12,369 bases of DNA from Clostridiales bacterium (GCA_003510345.1 DOMW01000012.1:1-12369), one strand, 5' to 3'; shown: positions 1 to 7,089, counted from the first letter of the stretch. Notes: generated from the letters alone by a model not told the origin. Numbers and translations: made by a program.

Positions 1-10
1 GCGCCGCAGG

Positions 11-16
11 CTCCTT
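11..16 (-). promoter_or_regulatory. ribosome binding site for a gene starting beyond the left edge
   Basis: On the minus strand the sequence AAGGAG lies 10 bases before the window edge, about 90 bases after the stop of the CARDB-like gene. A start codon would fall at or just outside position 1. This suggests the CARDB-like gene is followed by a second gene on the same strand. The start codon itself is not visible, so this is inference from one motif. Confidence 0.3.
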
Positions 17-106
17 GACCCCACAGGAATACCCAAAAGTAAACGCAATATTATTTCGCTGTTTTTCCTATGTTCTTTATCAGTTTAACGTTCTCGACAA
101 CCTTGT

Positions 107-1645
107 TCAATCCACCTCTTCATCCCCCGCCTGCCCGCGCTTTTTCCTGCCCGCGATTGCCGCGGCAAGCGCAACGCCGGTTACGCCTGCGGCGAGAACA
201 GCCCACGCCCACCATGGAATTTCAGTTTCCGGCGGATCTGCCGGTTCTTCACCCCACAGAGAGGACGGCGGTGGGGCCGGTTTCTCTATACGGGTCTTAA
301 CAAGCGCCTTTTCCTCGTAGCGCCCGCCATATCCGTCTTCATAGGTGATCACATAAGTACCGTCAACCGGGCCTGCCGCCTCTTGATCGACCGTAACGGA
401 AATTTCCGCCTCCTCCGCGCTGCCCGGTTCCATATTGCCAAGAAAAGCGCTCGATTCCGGTACAATACCATCCATCACGAGCGCCACCGCCACATTATAA
501 AGCGTGTCTTTTCCCTTGTTGTATACGTACAATATGTCCTGCATAGAATCGCCCGCATACACGACCGCGGGAAACTGTGGTTCGTCATACGCGAGATCTG
601 CCGCGTGTACTACCTGCACAACGATGGTACTTTCCGATTCATAAGCCGAAAGGTCGGCGCCTTCGTAGTCTACGGTGACATTGACCGTATGCGGGCCGGG
701 CTCCGCATCCGCCAGCGCCTGCACCGGGAAGGTAAAGGAATGTGAGCCCCCCGGCTCTATCTCGTCTATATAGGATGCGACTTCCCCGCCTTGCGGCACA
801 ATACTGTTTCCATCGCTCTCATAACCGACCAGTATATTGCTGACCGGCTCCTCGTCGCTTGTGTTTGTGATCGTAGCCGAAACAGTGCAAATATCCCCCG
901 CGTAAACAGGGTTTGGCGAAACAGTGTACTCGCTGATAAAAACTTTGGGCTGCGGCGTTTTGGAGCTGCCCGAACCGCCCGAACTTCCGGCGGACGCCGT
1001 GCGGGAAGGGGTGGGGGTCGGGCTTGCGGTGGGTGTGGGTTCCTCTTCCGGCTCGGCGTTGGGGTCGATCCCGTCCAGTATCGTCACGTACAGGCGGAAA
1101 TACTGCGTCATTTCTTCCTGCTGATTGCCTTGGGCCGGGTTCGCGTACGTATAGCGCACGCTGATGCCAAGCGGATAAACGCCGTTTACCCTGTCCGGTT
1201 TCAGGTCCAGGTAAAACCACCCCATATATTCGTTCAGGTTGTTTCCCAGCGCGTCTTTGCTGCGCTCCACCTTGATGCTGTCATAATTTTTTTGAACGAA
1301 CGGCGTTTCACCCGGGCCCAGGACAAATGAACACGCAATGGCCCCGAACACATCCATCTGCCCGCCCGGTTCATAAAGCGGCAGCGCTATCTCCATGTAG
1401 TCGGTTTCACCGAAGGGATTGTACCATATTTCAGGAACATAGCCCGCCGCGTAGTTGCTTACCGTCCCGTTTGCGCCCCTTAAGGCGCGCTCACCGTTTA
1501 TCTGGAGTATCCCCTCCACATTTGGATTATTGTCCTGTTCTATACGCGCAGGGTCGCCTTCCGCAAACGCGGGCACGGCGATAAACAACGTTATGATAAA
1601 AACCGCGATTGCGTATAGCGCCCGTTTGTTTCCTTTTATATTCAC
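107..1645 (-). CDS. secreted, membrane-anchored CARDB/Ig-like cell-surface protein
   Basis: This 512-residue protein is probably exported and held to the outside of the membrane. Residues 1-28 form a signal peptide with a basic start and a hydrophobic core, with likely cleavage after AFA (28/29). Residues 30-195 are a beta-rich domain I do not recognise. Residues 196-233 are a Pro/Thr/Ser then Gly/Ser linker. Residues 234-345 and 350-452 look like two CARDB or COG1361-type Ig-like modules, each starting with a PxxVYAGD pattern (246-251 and 359-366). Residues 477-499 are a transmembrane helix followed by KKR as a stop-transfer signal. I chose the GTG at 1645 because it places the signal peptide at the N terminus, with GGGAG 10 bases upstream; the open frame runs further up to 1876 but codes for nothing convincing. 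In Clostridia such proteins often sit beside MacB-like ABC transporters, but no transporter gene is visible here. The role is inferred: adhesion, scaffold or transporter partner. Confidence 0.8.
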   Translation of the reverse strand: MNIKGNKRALYAIAVFIITLFIAVPAFAEGDPARIEQDNNPNVEGILQINGERALRGANGTVSNYAAGYVPEIWYNPFGETDYMEIALPLYEPGGQMDVFGAIACSFVLGPGETPFVQKNYDSIKVERSKDALGNNLNEYMGWFYLDLKPDRVNGVYPLGISVRYTYANPAQGNQQEEMTQYFRLYVTILDGIDPNAEPEEEPTPTASPTPTPSRTASAGSSGGSGSSKTPQPKVFISEYTVSPNPVYAGDICTVSATITNTSDEEPVSNILVGYESDGNSIVPQGGEVASYIDEIEPGGSHSFTFPVQALADAEPGPHTVNVTVDYEGADLSAYESESTIVVQVVHAADLAYDEPQFPAVVYAGDSMQDILYVYNKGKDTLYNVAVALVMDGIVPESSAFLGNMEPGSAEEAEISVTVDQEAAGPVDGTYVITYEDGYGGRYEEKALVKTRIEKPAPPPSSLWGEEPADPPETEIPWWAWAVLAAGVTGVALAAAIAGRKKRGQAGDEEVD

Positions 1646-1744
1646 CCTTTTCTCACTCCCGGAAGTAATACTGATTTGTAGCAAAGCCACACGATGCGGT
1701 TGATAGTACACCATAATATACACTGTAATATACAATATGTTCCA

Positions 1745-1774
1745 ATTATAGTATAACAAGCATGCGGCATACAA
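1745..1774 (-). promoter_or_regulatory. likely sigma-A promoter of the CARDB-like gene
   Basis: Reading the minus strand, TTGTAT (1774-1769) and a perfect TATAAT (1750-1745) are separated by 18 bases. This gives an untranslated leader of about 95 bases before the GTG at 1645. Between promoter and gene the minus strand carries a tandem TGTATATTA repeated after 12 bases, which could be an alternative -10 region. Confidence 0.5.
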
Positions 1775-1898
1775 ACCCGAAAAAGGCAAGAAATTCCTAT
1801 TATTTTGAACAGTACAAATGTACAATACAGGATGGTTCGTTTCCAAAAATACCGTGCGGATGGGCGCTGTGCACAAGCATTCTTAAGGAGATCATTTC

Positions 1899-1937
1899 GT
1901 GTTCTGTTTTGGAATCGCGAAATATAGCGAAATATAA
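1899..1937 (+). CDS. possible 12-residue leader peptide
   Basis: AAGGAG at 1885-1890 is followed after 8 bases by GTG and a 12-codon frame reading VFCFGIAKYSEI before TAA at 1935-1937. The ribosome binding site is among the best in the window, yet no longer frame follows it. It could be a translated leader in the divergent region or a decayed gene start. The 3' half of the frame is the 10-bp tandem duplication. Evidence rests on RBS quality and spacing only; no promoter directly upstream is convincing. Confidence 0.2.
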   Translation: MFCFGIAKYSEI

Positions 1938-2032
1938 TAAAAATTCAATATTTATACCGATTACAATAGAACGTACACGTTTTCGGGTTTTCTATTTTGG
2001 ATTGGTATTCCCGGTTTTTCGGGCGCGCCCCA

Positions 2033-2061
2033 TTGCGAACAGCCCGGGCCGGTGGTACAAT
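2033..2061 (+). promoter_or_regulatory. promoter of the GtrA gene, giving a leaderless mRNA
   Basis: TTGCGA (2033-2038) and TACAAT (2056-2061) are separated by exactly 17 bases. The ATG at 2069 begins 8 bases after the -10 box, where transcription would be expected to start, and no Shine-Dalgarno lies between. The transcript therefore probably begins at or within a base or two of the start codon. Confidence 0.55.
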
Positions 2062-2068
2062 ATCATCT

Positions 2069-3022
2069 ATGGAATATAGTGAAATTCTGGTAATCTGCAC
2101 CGAACAAAATGGCGGCGCGGGCCTGGCCGGCGCTCTTTCGGCCGCAGGGTTCCCCCATGTCGAAATACTCTCGCCCGACGACTCATTGCGCGGGGCTTTT
2201 TTGCGCGCGGGGGCAAGCGGTTGCCGCTATGTCGTCACCGTAAATGAAAACGACGGTTTTTCTCCGGATGACGTACAAAAAGTAGCGGACGCGCTTATGG
2301 CGGACGACGGCGCGCTTTATGTGGGTGCGCGCGGCAGCGCCGGGCAAAAAAACAATTTGCCGGTGACGCTCTTCGGGTTCCTCGCGGGGATAAGCGCCGC
2401 AGATATCGGCTCTTCGCTGCTCGGCATGTCCGCCGCGCTCTGCACGCTCATGGCCGACATGAAAAGCACGGAAAAAGCCTTTCTCATGAACGTGCTACTG
2501 CAGGCGCGCAATCATTCCATCCCGGTGGTGGAAGTGCAAACGGGCGTTACGCTTTTGAAGCAGCCGGGGATGGGCCTCCTTACCCGGTCCTTTAAGCTCT
2601 ATGTTGTGTTTATCAAATTCAGCATCGCGGCGATGATCGCGTACATTGTGGATATCGGTACATTTTACCTGTTTGAGCAGGCGTTTCACGCTTCCCCCAG
2701 CGAACAAAAGATACTTTATGCCACCGTATTGTCCCGCATACTGTGCTCCATTGCCACATACCTGCTCAATAAAGGCGCTGTATTCAAATCCGAAGCGCGC
2801 GGGGCGGGCGTGGTCGTGCGTTTCATCATTATGTCGGCGGTACAGCTTCTTGCCTCCTGGCTGCTCGTGTGGGGCATCGGCACACTGTTCGGGGGCAGCG
2901 ACCTCACAAATACGCTGCTCAAGGTTGTGATAGACCTTGTCATTTTCCTTGTCAGCTTTCCTGTGCAGCGCGACTGGGTTTTCAAAAAAACCTCGCGCGG
3001 CGGCGGGGCGGAGGTCTTATGA
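2069..3022 (+). CDS. degenerate GT2-like domain fused to a GtrA-family membrane domain
   Basis: This 317-residue protein has two parts. Residues 1-165 keep the fold pattern of a polyprenyl-phosphate mannosyl/glucosyltransferase (GT2, DPM1-like): the stretch at 54-76 matches the region around the DxD motif and 85-165 matches the C-terminal half, including an IPVVEV segment (151-156). The usual N-terminal nucleotide-binding motifs are shortened or missing, and DxD reads E60-N61-D62. It may therefore be inactive or altered. Residues 180-307 form a GtrA domain with four predicted membrane helices; GtrA proteins are proposed flippases for polyprenyl-linked sugars, for example in O-antigen glucosylation or teichoic/arabinan modification. 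The start at 2069 is chosen over a TTG at 1997 because the promoter overlaps the longer version. The stop overlaps the next start by 4 bases. Confidence 0.8.
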   Translation: MEYSEILVICTEQNGGAGLAGALSAAGFPHVEILSPDDSLRGAFLRAGASGCRYVVTVNENDGFSPDDVQKVADALMADDGALYVGARGSAGQKNNLPVTLFGFLAGISAADIGSSLLGMSAALCTLMADMKSTEKAFLMNVLLQARNHSIPVVEVQTGVTLLKQPGMGLLTRSFKLYVVFIKFSIAAMIAYIVDIGTFYLFEQAFHASPSEQKILYATVLSRILCSIATYLLNKGAVFKSEARGAGVVVRFIIMSAVQLLASWLLVWGIGTLFGGSDLTNTLLKVVIDLVIFLVSFPVQRDWVFKKTSRGGGAEVL

Positions 3023-3114
3023 GCACAAAAGCAAGGCGTATTGTTTTGATCGTTATCGCGGCTATGCTTACGGGCGGCATCATCATTACCGGTATTTTGA
3101 GTGTTTTAGGATAG
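3019..3114 (+). CDS. 31-residue single-span membrane microprotein
   Basis: The ATG at 3019 overlaps the GtrA stop codon as ATGA, the arrangement for translational coupling, and GGAGG lies 5-9 bases upstream (around 3010-3014). The product begins with a basic stretch (MSTKARR) and then has one hydrophobic helix of about 22 residues ending near Gly31. Its length and layout recall the tiny DUF4044-type membrane proteins of Firmicutes, but I cannot assign it. Being the second cistron of the GtrA transcript, it may bind or stabilise the GtrA protein; that is inference. It would be missed by annotation with a 50-residue cutoff. Confidence 0.6.
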   Translation: MSTKARRIVLIVIAAMLTGGIIITGILSVLG

Positions 3115-3172
3115 CGTGGCAGCCCGCGCCTCTCTGTCTATACATAAAAATGTTTAGTTTTTCGTGAGCGGG

Positions 3173-3193
3173 GGTATAACTAAAATGTATACC
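3173..3193. promoter_or_regulatory. GGTATA/TATACC inverted repeat upstream of thioredoxin
   Basis: Six-base arms GGTATA (3173-3178) and TATACC (3188-3193) flank 9 bases, about 60 bases before the thioredoxin start. TTTAGT and TATAAC (3175-3180) with a 16-base spacer form a weak candidate promoter overlapping the left arm, so the repeat could be an operator. A second possible -10, TAAAAT, lies near 3203-3208. Confidence 0.3.
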
Positions 3194-3251
3194 TTTAGCA
3201 TAGTAAAATAAGCGGTGTTTGCCGCCGCGCGAGGAAAAGGAGAGAGTAGAA

Positions 3252-3566
3252 ATGAGTGTGGAGTATATCAGTGAAAGCCAATTCCAAGCCGAGGTGATGG
3301 AGGATAAGGGTAGGGTGCTTGTAGACTTTTACGCGGATTGGTGCGGCCCGTGCAAAATGCTCGGCCCGATTTTGGAAGAAGTCGCAAGCGAGATTTCAAA
3401 CCTGAAGATCGTAAAGATCAATGTAGACGAAGCGCAATCTCTTGCGCAACAATACGGCGTAATGTCTATTCCCACGGTTTACCTGTTCGACGGCGGCATG
3501 AAAGCCGGTAAATTTGTCGGGGTGAAATCCAAAGAAGACGTGATTGATTTTATTCAGAACGCTTAA
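3252..3566 (+). CDS. trxA: thioredoxin
   Basis: This 104-residue cytoplasmic protein reduces disulfides in target proteins and is itself reduced by thioredoxin reductase. The active site W30-C31-G32-P33-C34 is intact, the buried Asp25 in VDFYADW is present, and the cis-proline is Pro74 in the loop MSIPT. The length is normal for a single-domain thioredoxin. I chose the ATG at 3252 because AAGGAG lies 9 bases upstream; an open frame starting at 3219 adds 11 residues not seen in the family. It has its own terminator and no partner gene here, so it is probably monocistronic. No thioredoxin reductase lies in the window. Confidence 0.95.
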   Translation: MSVEYISESQFQAEVMEDKGRVLVDFYADWCGPCKMLGPILEEVASEISNLKIVKINVDEAQSLAQQYGVMSIPTVYLFDGGMKAGKFVGVKSKEDVIDFIQNA

Positions 3567-3598
3567 CCGGTATTGGCCGGACGGATCATAACGACAAG

Positions 3599-3627
3599 AG
3601 CAGCCACAGAATTATGGCTGCTTTTTT
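3599..3627 (+). terminator. Rho-independent terminator after trxA
   Basis: AGCAGCCA (3599-3606) and TGGCTGCT (3615-3622) form an 8-bp stem with an 8-base loop, followed by six T (3622-3627). It begins 33 bases after the trxA stop. Confidence 0.9.
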
Positions 3628-3635
3628 AATGCCTT

Positions 3636-3674
3636 AATACCGGGGTAAGCCCTGATCAAATACGAACCGGTATT
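3636..3674. repeat. AATACCGG/CCGGTATT inverted repeat
   Basis: AATACCGG (3636-3643) and CCGGTATT (3667-3674) are perfect 8-base inverted arms around 23 bases. The AACCGGTATT form of the right arm also occurs just after the trxA stop (around 3565-3574), so the motif is present three times within 110 bases, in both orientations. Function unknown. Confidence 0.5.
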
Positions 3675-3681
3675 TATAATT

Positions 3682-3826
3682 ATTGCACCGCCGCCCACAA
3701 AGGCCGGGTGAAATAATAATGTTTGCATACTAATGCCACAGCTAAATAAACTGGCAAGGTTGTACTATGCCCCAGCTAATGATTGCACCGCCGCCCACAA
3801 AGGCCGGGCGGCAAATAATAATGTTT
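3682..3826. repeat. nested direct repeats (A-B-B'-A') in the trxA / response-regulator spacer
   Basis: Unit A occupies 3682-3724 and A' 3782-3826, exactly 100 bases apart at their left ends. They share 27 identical bases, then differ by a small change (TG versus CGGC), then share AAATAATAATGTTT. Between them, B (3728-3745) and B' (3763-3779) are near copies differing by one substitution and one deleted base. In A' the arms GCCGCCC (3790-3796) and GGGCGGC (3806-3812) make a perfect 7-bp hairpin; in A the right arm is changed and the hairpin weakened. This could be a decayed mobile repeat, a duplicated binding region or a structured leader of the two-component operon. Confidence 0.75.
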
Positions 3827-3905
3827 ATAAATCTTTAAGAATTTCTCCGCTTTATTTTTCATAATCGGTTGTTATAGTGTAGCAGACGATGAAAAGCAAA
3901 TGATA

Positions 3906-3914
3906 TGGTATACT
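3906..3914 (+). promoter_or_regulatory. extended -10 promoter of the two-component operon
   Basis: TG-G-TATACT at 3906-3914 matches the extended -10 pattern TGnTATAAT with one change. No clear -35 box lies 16-18 bases upstream, as is common for extended -10 promoters. The start site would be near 3921, about 54 bases before the response regulator start. A second possible -10, TATAGT near 3872-3877, lies upstream. Confidence 0.45.
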
Positions 3915-3974
3915 GGCAGGAGGGCGCGAAAAAACGCCGCCTTGCATTATATCATTGAAAAGAGGGAGCGGCCC

Positions 3975-4667
3975 ATGACCATATTGATTTGCGACGACGA
4001 AAAAGAGATCGTGGAAGCGATCGAAATATACCTGCTGAACGAGGGCTACACAGTCCTAAAGGCGTACAACGGATTGCAGGCGCTCGACTTGCTGGAACAA
4101 AACGAGGTGCATCTGGTGATCATGGACATCATGATGCCGCAAATGGACGGCATACGCGCCACCATGCGCCTGCGGGAAAACGGTAACATCCCCGTCATCA
4201 TGCTTTCGGCGAAGTCGGAGGACAACGACAAAATACTCGGGCTTAATTCGGGCGCGGACGACTACGTAACAAAGCCGTTCAACCCCCTTGAACTGATCGC
4301 CCGCGTTAAGTCGCAGCTTAGGCGCTACACCGCCCTGGGAAGCATGGAAGCGGTGCAGGGTGTGACCCAAACCGGCGGGCTTGTCTTAGACGACATGAAA
4401 AAGCAGGTGACGGTGGACGGCGAGCCGGTGAAGCTCACACCGATGGAATATAAGATACTGCGCTACCTGATGCAGAATATGGAAATGGTGCTCTCCACCA
4501 CGCAGATCTACGAGCATGTGTGGGACGAGCGCGCGGTGGGCGCGGAAAATACGATCGCGGTACACATACGCCGTATTCGTGAGAAAATAGAAATCAACCC
4601 AAAGGACCCGAAGTACTTAAAGGTGGTGTGGGGCATTGGCTACAAAATTGAGAAGATTAAGGTTTAG
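3975..4667 (+). CDS. OmpR/PhoB-family response regulator (VanR-like)
   Basis: This 230-residue cytoplasmic transcription factor should be phosphorylated by the adjacent kinase and then bind DNA. The receiver domain (1-118) has the acidic pair D7-D8, phosphoacceptor D51 in VIMDIMMPQMDG, the switch Ser78 and Lys100 in VTKPF. A winged-helix DNA-binding domain follows (about 132-228) with the usual LTPMEYKILRYL start and an IRRIREKIE recognition helix. The ATG at 3975 has GAGGGAG 6 bases upstream and gives the standard family length; the frame is open upstream to 3900 but those residues are not family-like. The gene overlaps the kinase gene by 32 bases. Its targets are unknown; the downstream DUF4870 gene has its own promoter and could be one, but no operator is recognisable. 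Confidence 0.93.
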   Translation: MTILICDDEKEIVEAIEIYLLNEGYTVLKAYNGLQALDLLEQNEVHLVIMDIMMPQMDGIRATMRLRENGNIPVIMLSAKSEDNDKILGLNSGADDYVTKPFNPLELIARVKSQLRRYTALGSMEAVQGVTQTGGLVLDDMKKQVTVDGEPVKLTPMEYKILRYLMQNMEMVLSTTQIYEHVWDERAVGAENTIAVHIRRIREKIEINPKDPKYLKVVWGIGYKIEKIKV

Positions 4668-7047
4668 CATCGTATTCAAAATACTGGCGTGGGCGGTCTG
4701 TGTCGCGAGTGTGTGCGGCGGCGCTTTTGCCATGCGCGCGATCGGCCTTTCCGGCATAGGGCAGGTCACGCCCAACTACGCGGAAAGCTACGAAACGGTT
4801 TATGCCCTGGAAACGTATACGGACGCGCTGCGGCGCGCGTATTTCGCGCCGGACGACGATACGATACGCCGGCGGACGGACGAGCGCATCGCGCAGCTTC
4901 GGAATGCGCGTGTGAGCGAGATTGTTTCCATGCTTGGCTGGCAGGATGGCGCTTACAGCGTCCTTGCGGGAAATACGGGCATCGTAAACTACGATTCAGG
5001 CCAAACCATCTTTTTTGACGCGTATTCCGGCGGCGTGGTGGCGGCGGATGAAATCACGGAAAAACCTGTGGAAGAGCCTGCGGATGAAATCACGGAAAAG
5101 CCCGTGGAAGAGCCTACGGAAGGAGTCACGGAAGAAACCGCGGCGGAGTCCCCGGGCTATGCGGACGGGGTGGCGCAGGCATCCGTGCTTCCCGCGTATG
5201 AGCGGGGCCGCCTGACCGAGATTGTAGCCAAATACGATACATTGTTTAACGAGGCCGGGCAATATGTGCGGGACGAAGCGGCGGCGGCGCAGGCGCGCGC
5301 GCGCGCGTACATCCAAAGCAGGACGGACATGGATTACGTGATCACAGAAAAGGGCGATGTTACGGAAAGCACCCTTGGGGCGGGGGAGGATGAGTCCTCC
5401 ATCGTAGCCAGGGACGCTAAAATGATCACCCAGCTCACACCGTCGGGCAGCAGCATCGAAACGGTGTATACCGGCCCGGGAGAGGACCAGTACGCCAGCG
5501 AAGCCTTTGACCGGAGCGTACTTTATGTGGCGCCTACGCTCGAGTCGGCAATCGCGCAGGAAATGGTCTACGAGCAGCGGTACGAGGCCTTTTCGAATGC
5601 TTTTACATGGCTCGTCGCGTGTATCATCGCGGGCATTGCCTCCCTTGTATGGGTGCTTTACTCCGCGGGCAAAAGCCCGCACGATGAGCGGCCGCATATC
5701 CACGCCATCGATAATCTGGTATATTTTGATATTGGTTTTTTGCTTATGCTGGCCGCCGTTGCCGCGCTGGTTATGGCCGCGCTCTTAAGCGCAGGCTCCT
5801 TGTTCGCCATTACAAACTATTACGGTGTGGCGAATATCGACGAGCTGGGCGCGTTCGGCGTATGCGTCTGCCTGGGCGGCGCGGTGAGCGCGTTTTTGCT
5901 CTGGGCAACCAGCCTGGCGCGCAGGCGCAGGTACGGTGACGCGGGGCGGTTTACGCTGGCATACGCGGTGTTCGGCGCGGCGAAAAAACAGTATGACGCA
6001 GCCGGTGTAAACGTAAGGGCCGTCCTCTCGTTTATAGGATATGCCGTTCTGGGCGTTTTGCTCACCGGTTTTCTCATCGCGGGCGTGGCGTGGAGGGAAC
6101 CGCTTCTGGCGTTCGTCAGTGTCGTTCTTATGGTACTCTATATCGCGCTTTCCCTGCGCTTCCTGCTCAAAAAGGCGGCAGGCGTAGCGGAAATCACCAA
6201 AGGCGTGGAACGCATCAAGAGCGGCGACCTGGAATATGCCATCCCCCTGCGCGGCAACCCCGGCCTCGATAACATTGCGGGGGGCGTAAACAACATCGCG
6301 GAGGGCCTTTCCGCCGCCGTGCACAAGGAGGTGCGTTCCGAGCGCATGAAGACCGAGCTGATCACCAATCTTTCACACGACTTAAAGACACCGCTCACTT
6401 CCATACTGACTTATGTGGACTTGCTCAGCAAAGAACAAAATCTTTCGGAGGACGCAAAGAAATATATCGATGTGCTGGATACAAAGAGCCATCGTTTAAA
6501 GGTGCTCACGGACGACCTCTTTGAGGCAGCAAAGGCGCAAAGCGGTGACATGGCGGTAACGCTTTCGCGCATCGAGCTCACGCAGTTTATGCAGCAGGCG
6601 CTGGGCGAGATATCCGACCGGATGGAGGCGAGCGCGCTCACCTTTTTAAGCGATATCCCGCAGCAGGCAGTGCATGTAAACGCCGATGGCAAGCTGCTGT
6701 TCCGCGTGGTAGGCAATGTGATGGACAACGCCATAAAATACGCCATGCCCGGCTCGCGGGTGTACCTGGATATGGTGGTGACGCCGTATGGCGCGGTGCG
6801 CGTTACCGTCAAAAATGTCTCCAGGGAAGAACTGAATATCACGGAGGACGAGCTGATGGAGCGGTTTGTGCGCGGCGATTCCTCCCGCAACACCGAAGGC
6901 TCGGGGCTGGGCCTTGCCATAGCGCGAAACTTTATGAAATTGATGGGCGGCCGCTTTCTGATCGAGATAGACGGGGACCTGTTTAAAGCCGTGATCGAGT
7001 TGCCCTTGCCGGAGCCAGACGCGCCGGAGGAAGAACCGGAAGAATAA
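4636..7047 (+). CDS. sensor histidine kinase with large external domain and six membrane segments
   Basis: This 803-residue kinase should autophosphorylate at His581 (SHDLKTPLTS) and pass phosphate to the response regulator encoded just before it. A first membrane helix (about 10-33) is followed by an external region of about 285 residues (34-320) with an acidic 12-residue repeat (137-160) and no sensor fold I recognise. Five more helices follow (about 322-343, 363-389, 405-425, 464-486, 490-512), then a HAMP-like linker, HisKA and HATPase_c domains. The N box has N698 (MDNAIKYA), and the G2 box is GSGLGLA (from 755). The usual DxGxG G1 box is replaced by KNVSREELNI, as in a known VanS-like Firmicutes subfamily. 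The TTG at 4636 is preferred because AAGGTGGT lies about 8 bases upstream; a TTG at 4648 is possible. The C terminus is acidic. Confidence 0.9.
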   Translation: MATKLRRLRFSIVFKILAWAVCVASVCGGAFAMRAIGLSGIGQVTPNYAESYETVYALETYTDALRRAYFAPDDDTIRRRTDERIAQLRNARVSEIVSMLGWQDGAYSVLAGNTGIVNYDSGQTIFFDAYSGGVVAADEITEKPVEEPADEITEKPVEEPTEGVTEETAAESPGYADGVAQASVLPAYERGRLTEIVAKYDTLFNEAGQYVRDEAAAAQARARAYIQSRTDMDYVITEKGDVTESTLGAGEDESSIVARDAKMITQLTPSGSSIETVYTGPGEDQYASEAFDRSVLYVAPTLESAIAQEMVYEQRYEAFSNAFTWLVACIIAGIASLVWVLYSAGKSPHDERPHIHAIDNLVYFDIGFLLMLAAVAALVMAALLSAGSLFAITNYYGVANIDELGAFGVCVCLGGAVSAFLLWATSLARRRRYGDAGRFTLAYAVFGAAKKQYDAAGVNVRAVLSFIGYAVLGVLLTGFLIAGVAWREPLLAFVSVVLMVLYIALSLRFLLKKAAGVAEITKGVERIKSGDLEYAIPLRGNPGLDNIAGGVNNIAEGLSAAVHKEVRSERMKTELITNLSHDLKTPLTSILTYVDLLSKEQNLSEDAKKYIDVLDTKSHRLKVLTDDLFEAAKAQSGDMAVTLSRIELTQFMQQALGEISDRMEASALTFLSDIPQQAVHVNADGKLLFRVVGNVMDNAIKYAMPGSRVYLDMVVTPYGAVRVTVKNVSREELNITEDELMERFVRGDSSRNTEGSGLGLAIARNFMKLMGGRFLIEIDGDLFKAVIELPLPEPDAPEEEPEE
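5044..5151 (+). repeat. 36-bp in-frame tandem repeat in the kinase gene
   Basis: Two nearly identical 36-bp units (5044-5079 and 5080-5115) encode ADEITEKPVEEP twice, and a third, diverged unit follows (5116-5151, TEGVTEETAAES). Because the unit length is a multiple of three, gain or loss of copies would lengthen or shorten an acidic stalk in the external domain without breaking the frame. Confidence 0.85.
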
Positions 7048-7059
7048 TGGGCTGTACGG

Positions 7060-7088
7060 AAAAAGAGTGTGTGCGTGCGCTCTTTTTT
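7060..7088 (+). terminator. Rho-independent terminator after the kinase gene
   Basis: AAAAAGAGTGT (7060-7070) pairs with GCGCTCTTTTT (7077-7087) with two G-T pairs, around a 6-base loop, ending in a run of six T (7083-7088). It starts 12 bases after the kinase stop. The A-rich left arm could also let it work on the other strand. Confidence 0.8.
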
Positions 7089-7089
7089 G

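Larger units (their letters stand above)
1646..2068. other. AT-rich divergent intergenic region
   Basis: This stretch separates the minus-strand CARDB-like gene from the plus-strand GtrA gene and holds both promoters. It also contains a perfect 10-bp tandem duplication (GCGAAATATA at 1917-1926 and 1927-1936), a GTAC-AAAT-GTAC palindrome near 1812-1823, and a strong Shine-Dalgarno (1885-1890) before a 12-codon frame. The open frames crossing it have no recognisable protein character and no convincing starts. Confidence 0.6.

Noticed and set aside
51..112. Minus-strand TTG frame overlapping the CARDB-like stop, 19 codons (LNKVVENVKLIKNIGKTAK)
   Set aside because: There is a fair AGAGGTGG just upstream and the first residues recall MacB-like permease starts, but the frame stops after 19 codons and the continuation in another frame is too short to show a frameshift. 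The later AAGGAG at the window edge is a better candidate for the next gene.
791..1330. 179-codon plus-strand frame and other long frames opposite the CARDB-like gene
   Set aside because: These are antisense shadows of a GC-rich coding region; they are rich in Arg and Cys, lack ribosome binding sites and show no domain pattern.
1997..2068. Longer N terminus for the GtrA fusion from a TTG at 1997
   Set aside because: No ribosome binding site precedes it, the added residues are not family-like, and the promoter boxes lie inside it.
3682..3826. CRISPR array
   Set aside because: Only two copies of the long unit exist, with the intervening space itself containing another repeat pair; no cas genes are near.
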